Shown here one piece after another: positions 55,143 to 64,000 of a stretch of 64,000 nucleotides of DNA. This DNA is from Cristatella mucedo (Eukaryota; Bryozoa; Phylactolaemata; Cristatellidae), in NCBI GenBank assembly GCA_009760855.2, contig WPIO01000079.1:1627501-1691500 (forward strand). The letters run 5' to 3'. The stretch's first letter is position 1. Each line of letters opens with the position of its first letter. The position numbers and the translations under genes were made by a program. Below the pieces are notes generated by a model. The model made no database searches, was not told the DNA's origin, and saw only the letters and a program-made list of their open reading frames with translations.

Positions 55143-56807
55143 GTGCGCCCCCGCCGAGTTTGCATCGGTCGAGTACTCGAGTGCAGCGAAGCTGCGGCGC
55201 CGACAATCGAGAAATCGGTTTTTGCCAACGCAGTTTCGCAAGGGCAGCGGAGGAAAGGCGAGCTGAGGGTGGCAAATGTCACGTACAAGGCCAAATATAT
55301 CCGATCGCGGGGGGGGGGGGGTTGCTGCTTTGAGTTTCCTAAATCGGACACAGCGAGGCCAGTCGATAGCTGGCTAACCTTTGGCGTCTTTCCTTCGGGG
55401 GGCGGAGCTTTTGTTAGGGCCGGCTTAGTGGAATCGCGACATGAATGCATTGCGCGTTGGAAATTCACGGCTCATTGTCCTCCCCTTACAATGCCGCTTC
55501 GGCGTCGGTGCCACAGCAGCGGAAGCAGACGGCTCGCCGGAGCGGTCGCTCTCTTTACGCAACCAACCCCGTCGCCAGTCAGAATCTGCCTTCGGGTCAA
55601 CCCCCCCCCCCCACCACCGAACCCAAGCACCCCTATTGATCTCCTCCAGCTGGGGCGTAACGGCGAATTCGTTAGGCGGGCGGTTGCAGCCGGATCGTAG
55701 CAGCGGAGAGGCGATAACCTGTCGCGAGTTGCTCCGGAAGCAGAGCAACGTGGCAACGACACGATGCACGAGAGAAGCGCCCTCTCACGTCGAGACCTAG
55801 AGTACCGACGCCGCTCGGCCTCGACCGTGGACCAACGACAGGGGACCGACAGTGCCGCCGTTTAAGACTCGCCGGCCGACTTCTGCTAAATCCGAGCGGC
55901 GGCGGCGGTAGCTCGGAGCCTTTTTCTTGAGCCACCGGCCGGATGCACGCCTAGCGTCCCAGCTACCTAAAACCCAAGTCGCAACAATTTGGACCCGTAT
56001 GGATTCTGAGGGGAGGGTCGAGATTTACTGCAGCTATAGCTCTGCAGAAGTGACCCGGAAGCTGTGAAGGCATGATAGGTCGTGAAAGGGTGGTGGCTTA
56101 ATACGCTGAAGTGCTTCGGATTTTCGGCTTCTTGCTAGCTGGGCTTCCGCCAAAGAGCTCCCCGAAATATCCCAGTTCAGTGAGAGAAAGCTTTGTTTTG
56201 ACAACTCGGACTAATTAGGAGACTACTACCACACAAGTTAGGGACGGCAACAAAACATGAGTGGTGGTAGTTGCACCTCTCCTACTTATTGAACTCACTG
56301 CCATGGCTCATTTGGCGTTCGCTCACAGTGTTGGATTGTAAATGGACTTGTCCCTTTTCTTAGAAGGCTTGCAACATAAATGATCTGGAGAGCTTACGCT
56401 CCATAACACACGTAAGCCATTGTCTTTGTGCGTCACCGGACTCTTTCCCTCCGCCCGCCAAGACGGCTTTCCGGCTCATCGGAGATGGAGAATGAAATAC
56501 TTTTAAACGGTGCCAAAGGTTTCTTTTTAGGGTTATTCAGACGAGAGATCTTGCACCTCACTTTCGTCGAGGTGTGGCTTCAGCGCCTAATCCCGGCCGT
56601 TACTGAGGGGTCTGCCAGTCGACATCGTATCAGGGGTCACCGGACGGCGTCAGGGGCGGGGCTCGTGCTGCGAGGCAGCCGTTCCCTGCCGCAAAGGGCT
56701 GCTGACAATCGCCCGCGTTGGCTCGTGCGCGTGGCGGCGACCTCTCGAGTCCTCAGCCATCTTTGCGTGGCCCAGCGACCACCTACGTATTATGCTCGAA
56801 CGGCAGT
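55143..56807. other. CpG-rich stretch (55.1-55.9 kb) and flank without assignable gene
   Basis: A plus-strand frame at 55143-55700 (GTG start) runs through poly-G (about 55310-55321) and poly-C (about 55600-55612) runs and overlaps open minus-strand frames. No domain. 56.0-56.8 kb shows nothing recognisable. Confidence 0.3.
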
Positions 56808-57221
56808 TCGAGAGAGAGCGAGCAGGGGGAGAGAGTAAGCGAGAGAGAGACAGAGTGAGAGGGGCAGAGCGAGCAAGGGAGGGAGAGTAAGCGAGAGAGA
56901 GAGAGAGAGAGAGCGAGAGAGGCAGAGCGAGCAGGGGGAGAGAGTAAGCGAGAGAGAGACAGAGTGAGAGGGGCAGAGCGAGCAAGGGAGAGAGAGTAAG
57001 CGAGAGAGAGAGAGAGAGCGAGAGAGGCAGAGCGAGCAAGGGAGAGAGAGTAAGCGAGAGAGAGAGAGCGAGAGAGGCAGAGAGAGCAAGGGAGAGAGAG
57101 TAAGCGAGAGACAGACAGACAGACAGACAGAGAACGCGGGAGAGAGGACGAAAGGGAGCGACCGAGTGGGAGAAAGAGAGAGAGTGAGTTAAAGGGGAGA
57201 GAGCGAGTGAAAGAGAGAGAA

Positions 57222-57258
<37 letters not shown>
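56808..57258 (+). repeat. GA-rich array with spaced motifs
   Basis: (GA)n punctuated by GGCAGAGCGAGCAAGGGAGA and GAGAGTAAGCGAGAGAG, alternating five to six times with a higher-order period near 60 bp. A (GACA)n patch lies at about 57111-57131. The interrupting motifs are those of the 9.5-10.5 kb tract in reverse complement. Confidence 0.95.
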
Positions 57259-57334
57259 CAGAAAGGGAGAGAGTTGTGTATGTCTCATGCTTTGCTCCTA
57301 TCAGCCGACGCTCACGAGTGCCCTTCCGTCGCAG

Positions 57335-57534
57335 GCGGAGGCCGACTCCAAAACGCTCTGGAGATTGTCGAGATCGTTGAAGCTGGCAGTGGCGGCGGAC
57401 GGCTGCGGGACGCCGACGACGGCGCGCTCGAGCTGCACATCGAGCTCGAGCTGGCCAAGCAGTACTCCATCGGCAAGTGCCTAGTGTGGATGGAGTCCAT
57501 CCGCCTAAATGCCGCCGCCGCCGCTGACGGCTAG
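57335..57534 (+). CDS. Candidate terminal exon, unknown protein
   Basis: After a plausible acceptor (CCCTTCCGTCGCAG) one frame reads GGRLQNALEIVEIVEAGSGG, then GALELHIELELAKQYSIGKC and LVWMESIRLNAAAAADG, ending at TAG 57532-57534. Codon usage is strikingly G/C-ending (for example CTC GAG CTG CAC ATC GAG). The encoded segment is acidic and helix-prone. Compared with neighbouring ORFs this looks like true coding sequence. It lies just downstream of the GA-rich array, so the rest of an intron may contain that array. I do not recognise the family. An overlapping minus-strand ORF (57500-57312) is low-complexity Ser-rich and less likely. Confidence 0.3.
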
Positions 57535-57931
57535 CGTCTGGGTGCCTCTCGGAACGAGCTCGATCGAGCCGCCGGCAGGCGTCTTCTCGGTCCGTAGCGT
57601 ATTTCTGCTTTCTTTCTTGCGCCACGATCGGCCGATCGATCTTTCATGGCTTCATCCGATTGTAATCTGCCTCTCGACTTAAGTCTCAGTCAACCGCTGT
57701 GCTTGAATTGGCGATTTGATGCATTAAACGAACTAGCCGCTCTCTCTCTCTCAGATCGCATCGAAGCACTGGCCCGCTGACAGAGACGGAAAATGCATGC
57801 GTATCGTCCAGCCTTCACACCTAACCTCGGCGGCTCGCTCGCTCGCCTTGGCGCTGACCAGCTGCTGGTGCTCGGGGGGGGCACGCCGAGCGGCCGCAGT
57901 ATCTAGCCACATGAAAGCTATAGTACTTTTG
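57535..57931. other. No recognisable gene
   Basis: Possible 3' UTR of the preceding candidate exon. No polyadenylation signal stands out. Confidence 0.35.
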
Positions 57932-58800
57932 GCTATGTAATGTAGTGTAACGCATCTCTGCCAGAAACTCTACAACGCCAAAAATAATAGTGGGCGTTAG
58001 GCTGGAGAATTATCCACAGCTCACTCAAAGTACAAGCGGGTTTCAGTTCGCATGCGATAGCCTGCAGACTTCGTCTCACGAAACCAAGAGAAAGTGAGAA
58101 AACATAGCTGGTCCAGGAGGGCAGCCAAGGTAATGAGTAGTACGGAAGTAGCAGGTCGGTACGGCTGAAAAGGATGAGCCACAGTCAGCAGCAGGAGAGT
58201 CGAAGTCACTGAATAAGAGCTGCTGCTGAAGTTTCACTGTTTAGGACCCGAAGAGTATAAGCTTCTGTCGCCAACGGACTTTAAGCGTAAGAATGGAACA
58301 GCTGACTTATTGCCAATAGAGAACCTGAGGGCACGAAAAGGTTGAAACTGGTTCAGCAGTTCAGCTTGGTATGTATTAGCCAAGCCGTGGCAGGCCTTGT
58401 GAGTCAGCGGTAGAAATTCACTCTGTGTGACCGTCGATCAGCAGCAAGTAGTCACAGCTCCTTCAGCAGATAAGACATGTGGCTGAACGTCGGGGATTTG
58501 TCAACTAGCCTTGCAGCAGTAATCATTAGCAGCTACGGCGGCTTAAAGGCTTTTTTCGGTAGCCCCGCCAAAATGGAATTTTAATAGTCGAGCCTAGACA
58601 GTATTAGTGAGCTAGTTAAATTTTTTGCTAGCCGCCGTGGTAGACAGACAGTCCCTAATCTTAGTTAGGGAACGGACATACTGGCTTGCTTCGGAGGCAG
58701 TCTTCTGAATGATATTTTCTGGCTAACACGGTGCTGCACAACAGCACCACCTATTAGATGAGGAAAGTCTCATAGTCCAGCCACACGCTTGCGATGTCCT
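57932..58800 (-). mobile_element. LINE-A 3' fragment
   Basis: Minus orientation: tail TAATGTAGTGTAACGCATCT, 3' UTR (CAGACTTCGTCTCACGAAAC), C-terminal region with several stops, up to CCAGCCACACGCTTGCGATG at about 58794. It is 5'-truncated at nearly the same point as the copy at 42940. Confidence 0.8.
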
Positions 58801-58947
58801 GACTTCACTACCTCGACCTTGAAGTTCGAGCCTAGCTAGAACATGCCGTGCCCCCGTCTATTTATAGCCTGCTCCCATTCTGATCTCAGTCACACCATCT
58901 GCTGCTCCGTGCCAATAAAACGTTCCAACGCTCTCGCTGCAGCGTAT

Positions 58948-60571
<1,624 letters not shown>

Positions 60572-60683
60572 ATGTATTCGACGGCCGAGGTCGCGGGCTG
60601 GAGCGCCATTAAGCATATGTGGCTTGAATAGTGGTTAAAGCTCTCCCAGAGATTGTTCTATGCAAATGAATTATATTACATTT
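60572..60683 (+). mobile_element. SINE-1 fragment, diverged
   Basis: B-box-like GCCGAGGTCGCGGGCTGGAG, then AAGCATATGTGGCTTGAATA, then AAGCTCTCCCAGAGATTGTT and the tail CTATGCAAATGAATTATATT. The head is missing and the hairpin decayed. Confidence 0.6.
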
Positions 60684-61112
60684 CTTTTTTACAAATCTCT
60701 CGCTAAGTAGCCAGACGATCCCTTACAAGAAAGAGCCCCAGAATGTCGAAGTGACCTGCTTAAGGTTCGTCAGGCGAACTTGACCGGTCGGCATAGATCG
60801 TGCATTCTCATTGTGGCTTCCCTCTCTCGTTCAAACGCATTCTGGATGCTGTCTCAGCCAAGGATCGTGAATTTGGTAGAGGCGTCTCTATTCTTTCGGA
60901 CCCCAAGGTCTACAAAACTTGTCGGTAGATGAACATAGTTCTTCCAGTGTCAAACTGTCCTACTTTCAAGAAGGTAGCTAGGACAACTATGCAAAAGTTT
61001 CTTTAAAGTAAAACACAGGATAACGACTGACTATTTGACGACTGTCATACGAGGCTCAAAATTTGGCCGAACCGGTCCTTTCTAGCTCAGGCCAAGTCTC
61101 AAGCTTCTAGCT
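60684..61112. other. No recognisable gene
   Basis: Unassigned sequence between a SINE and the hAT element. Confidence 0.4.
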
Positions 61113-61303
61113 CAGTGGTTCTTGACCTTCCTAATGCAGCGACACATTAATACAGTTCCTCATGTTGTGGCGACTACCCCCATCCATAACATTATTGCGT
61201 GCAAAATGTGGAAATTCGTGATTTCTGATGGTCTTAGGCTGCCCCCTGTGAATGGGTCGTTCGACCTCCAAAAGGGTCGAGACCCATAGGTTGAGAACCG
61301 CTG
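61113..61303 (-). mobile_element. SPIN-like hAT miniature transposon (MITE)
   Basis: 191 bp with terminal inverted repeats: left CAGTGGTTCTTGACCTTCCT and right, reverse-complemented, CAGCGGTTCTCAACCTATGG. Internal blocks (CAGTTCCTCATGTTGTGGCG, GATGGTCTTAGGCTGCCCCC, GGTCGTTCGACCTCCAAAAG) match, from memory, the non-autonomous SPIN consensus, a hAT family of the Buster group. It has no coding capacity, so it would have needed a transposase in trans. The left flank TTCTAGCT has the TA core expected of a Buster target site, but the right flank is not an identical copy. Confidence 0.85.
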
Positions 61304-61399
61304 TTCAAAAACACTGGGAGCTCGGGTTTCCCCGGCGCCTCCTCTCTGTCGCTCGACCCGACGCCCTCTGGCTACTTAAGTTTGCCCACAAAAACTCGA

Positions 61400-61763
61400 A
61401 CGCATCTTTGTTGGCTAGATTCCCCTGCTTAAAGACCATTGGCGACAGAAGTTTTGGCTCTGCAGGTCCTAGACTTCGCCTCTACAACTCTTACGAAATG
61501 ACAACTACTCTCCTGCTGCCGACTATGGCTCATCCTTTTCAGCGGTCCTGAGCTGCTACTTCCATGATACTGCTCACTACCTCAACTGCTCTCTCCGACT
61601 CTGCTATGCTTCCCACTTTCTCTTTGTTGCACGAGATTGGCTACCGAATGCGTACCGAAAGCCGCTTAGGCTGTGAGTGTTCTACATAAAACTCTCCTTC
61701 GTAACACCCACATAGTCTTAATGGCTTTGTGGAGTAACAGACGGAGATACATTACATTAGCTT
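61400..61763 (+). mobile_element. LINE-A 3' fragment
   Basis: LKTIGDRSFGSAGPRLRLYN-like coding at about 61430-61490, then GACTATGGCTCATCCTTTTC, GGCTACCGAATGCGTACCGA, AACTCTCCTTCGTAACACCC and the tail CGGAGATACATTACATTAGC. It lies about 100 bp 3' of the SPIN-like element. Confidence 0.8.
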
Positions 61764-62725
61764 GCCAGCTGTCCCACCAAATCGATTCGCGGGCAGGGCA
61801 CAGGCGGTGCCCGCCCAGACTCTCTGAACGCACGCCGAAGCGAGGGAGCAAGCGCTCCGTTGTCGAGCAGGAAAGGCTGCCCACTCGGACTGGGAGAGCA
61901 GCTCACGTCCGGGGCTCAGCAACAGAAAAATGGGCCCGTGAACGCACCAGGAGGCGAGACACGCGAAGCTGACGTAATCCAAAACAACGAATGTATTCTG
62001 GAAAGCTTACAAGGCCACGAGATGGCAGCTGCATGATGGAATAGCAGCAGCGTGGCCTCTCTACTTCATGAGTTTCTGCAAAAAGACATGCACGTGACAA
62101 ACACGCAGCAGAGATGCACCTAATGCCGCTGCTACTGAGCATACAGCCAGGGCAGTGCACGTGCAAGTGCATACGTACACCGTACCCAGAGGGCAGAACC
62201 GTGCACGATGGCAGCCGAAACGTTCAGCGCAAGGAAGCAACGTCAGGCCGGTACGTCTGCTCATCCAACGCCAAGGCAGGAAGGCGATGGCACCGGGGCA
62301 GCAGGGCGTGGCCAGGCTGGGTAGCGAGCCAGCCGCCGTCGCAGCCGTCAAGCCCGTTCAGTCTGACTTGGGCTTGCCGAACGGATCTGACCATTGCCTC
62401 AGCCCTACAACGGTATCAGATAGCAAAGCCTCGCAAACGAAAATGGCGGCGCCTCGCGCACTCGACAGGTGCCGAGATGAAAAAACACGGGCACCAACGA
62501 AGACGCAAACGCAAGCAGGAGTCGCCGCGGACCAAGTGCTCGTCCTGCTGCGCAGCTCTCGATGGAGCAAAAGCCAGCCGGCCGGTCGTTTGCCAGGGGC
62601 GCCTAGGCTCGGGCGCAAGCTCGACGGACTTCGATCGAGCTTGCGCGATCGGCAGAGCCCGGGATGCTTCCGTGGATGCACAGTGCTGCTAAAGGGGAAG
62701 CCAAAGCTGAAGTGCGGCCGAGAGG
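61764..62725. other. GC-rich stretch, no assignable gene
   Basis: Overlapping plus frames at 62114-62692 and 62155-62865 are open but contradict each other. The second runs into a SINE, so neither is convincing. Confidence 0.35.
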
Positions 62726-62864
62726 TCAAGGTTGACCTCTCGGCCCCCCCCCCAGCGACGTATAGCCGCGGTCGTGGGCTCGAGCCCACGCCAGCATATG
62801 TGAAGTGCCGGAAAAGAGAAAGAGTTCTGTTATGGCGCTACATGAATGAATTAAATTACCGATG
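62726..62864 (+). mobile_element. SINE-1 copy
   Basis: GAGGTCAAGGTTGACCTCTC, a poly-C run, GCGGTCGTGGGCTCGAGCCC (B-box region), GAAGTGCCGGAAAAGAGAAA, GAGTTCTGTTATGGCGCTAC and the tail ATGAATGAATTAAATT. Confidence 0.75.
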
Positions 62865-62874
62865 AATCACGTCA

Positions 62875-62931
62875 GACGATGAATAAGAAAGAAAGACGAT
62901 GCATAAGAAAGAAAGACGATGCATAAGAGAG
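62875..62931 (+). repeat. 20-bp tandem repeat, 2.9 copies
   Basis: The unit GACGATGCATAAGAAAGAAA starts ten bases after the SINE-1 tail. The first copy has A for C in GATGAAT. Confidence 0.9.
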
Positions 62932-63697
62932 GATGCGTTCCGCCCCTATTTTTTCTCACTTTTGCCAGGGGCTGGCTTTTCCGGTGCCGTTGTGCAAGCT
63001 GAACTGCTCGAGAATGCCAGAGCGATGAGCTAAGACCGTGGGCGACTCGACGAGGCCGACAAGCTGCAATGGGGGGGGGCTGCCCTCGCCCAGATCTGCC
63101 CTCGCTCCGAACGCTGCCAGCAGAGGCGCAGCCGCAGCTGGGCAGAGCGCGGCTGCGCAAAAAAAAACGCTGGCCTCGTCGTGTGGGCGCGCGACCGCTT
63201 GCTTGGCTCTGGCACGCGGCTAAAAGTGAGGAGAGCCTCGAAGCAGGAAGCGACCTCCGAAAGTGGCCTCCAGCGCGAGAGAAGAATGGTTGGCCTGGCC
63301 TGGGGGGGGGGAGAAGGAGAGGAATGAAGCAGAAGCTGACAGAAGCCAGCCAAGCCACTGACCAGAGCCGCGTTTACGCGAGTCATGGCAGCAGCAGCAG
63401 CTCCAGCAGCCGTGACTCTCGAGGAGCGAGGGTGCAAGGCAGCTGGTTATGCAGCACTTCTCGTCGTCGTCATCGTGCTCCACCGGCCGCTCGTGCACGA
63501 GGCACTTGGACGAAGGCAAGAACTCCAAACGAGCCAGAACGGAGCCACCTGCCGACACACGTGCAAGCACGCCCACCAATGCCGACTGCAGTCCTTTGAT
63601 CGCAAGAGGAGAGGGGCAGACAGGCGTGTTCTGCATGCTGCTGATCTGGCAAGGCAGATTAGACAGTAGACGCTAAGATGAAGGGACGTTGCAGTGC
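62932..63697. other. GC-rich stretch, no assignable gene
   Basis: Open frames on both strands (63069-63599 plus, 63636-63220 minus), with homopolymer G runs at about 63071 and 63302. No domain. Confidence 0.35.
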
Positions 63698-63760
63698 TGA
63701 GTCTGCCGCTGCTGCTGCTGCCGAGTCTGCTGCTGCAGCTACTGAGTCTGCTGCTGCAGT
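63698..63760 (+). repeat. CTG-rich short repeat
   Basis: GAGTCTGCTGCTGCAGCTAC-like units, about three, encode ESAAA repeats in one frame. The downstream frame ends at 63866 without a recognised domain. Confidence 0.7.
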
Positions 63761-64000
63761 GTACCATGTACTGCTACCATCGTACCAGGAAGCATTTTCA
63801 GCCGGCAGCTGCCTGTTTTCAGAGAGGCTAGAAAAGGAGGGAACCTCAGTACAGCTGCATAAATAAGTTTACTCAGGTCGGCAGAGGGGGGAGAGCTGTG
63901 GCTGCAGTCAGATAGGAGAGCGATCCGCGCACTGGGAGGCAAGAGGCTCCTGAGGTAAAGGGAGAGGGAGGTGTGAAGTCGTAGGGCCAGTCGTGTCAGC

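Noticed and set aside
56650-57625. Long minus-strand ORFs with Leu-Ser-rich repeats
   Set aside because: They come from the GA-rich array. The part over 57312-57500 is the shadow of the candidate exon on the plus strand.
62155-62865. 236-codon ORF
   Set aside because: It runs through a poly-C run and into a SINE-1 copy, so it cannot be an ordinary coding region.

Overview
This is eukaryotic (metazoan) nuclear DNA. It has no operons, Shine-Dalgarno sites or compact gene order. It does have many microsatellites, tRNA-derived SINEs, 5'-truncated non-LTR retrotransposons of the CR1/L2 type, a pogo-like DNA transposon remnant and a hAT (SPIN-like) miniature element. The mix of CpG-rich islands in AT-richer DNA, long (GA)n/(CT)n tracts and CR1/L2-type LINEs with matching SINEs would fit a chordate. 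A jawless vertebrate (lamprey or hagfish) is my best but weak guess. No complete protein-coding host gene is recognisable.

Layout. At least seven fragments come from one LINE, called LINE-A here. The best is at 6555-8490 on the minus strand and carries a nearly full reverse-transcriptase domain; others are at 13.04, 37.9-39.4, 42.05, 45.2, 57.9 and 61.4 kb. About seventeen fragments come from a second LINE, LINE-B. Most are short 3' ends that finish in a hairpin followed by (TTA)n. About nine fragments come from a tRNA-derived SINE (SINE-1) whose 3' end carries the same hairpin as LINE-B. A second tRNA-like SINE (SINE-2) occurs about five times. Several copies are nested or joined in opposite orientation.

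Tandem repeats are prominent. They include a ~980 bp (CT)n tract at 9.5-10.5 kb, a related GA array in the opposite orientation at 56.8-57.3 kb, (GACA)n/(GA)n arrays at 27.5 and 51.6 kb, a 255 bp (TCC)n tract at 26.2 kb, a ~150 bp (TA)n tract at 59 kb, and minisatellites with 20, 21, 23 and 28 bp units.

GC- and CpG-rich islands lie at about 11.7-13.0, 20.5-21.4, 23.7-26.9, 32.9-36.3, 46.3-48.8, 55.1-55.9, 57.3-57.9 and 62.1-63.9 kb. Within them, long ORFs are open in several frames at once, so length alone is not evidence of coding. Three stretches look better than background because G/C-ending codons coincide with plausible splice sites or a good start context: 34527-34834 (signal-peptide-like), 47680-48013 (Kozak ATG) and 57335-57534 (candidate terminal exon). 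None could be assigned to a family.

The most informative observations are the shared 3' hairpin of LINE-B and SINE-1, which implies that the LINE mobilises the SINE, and the SPIN-like hAT element at 61113-61303, a family known for horizontal transfer between animals.
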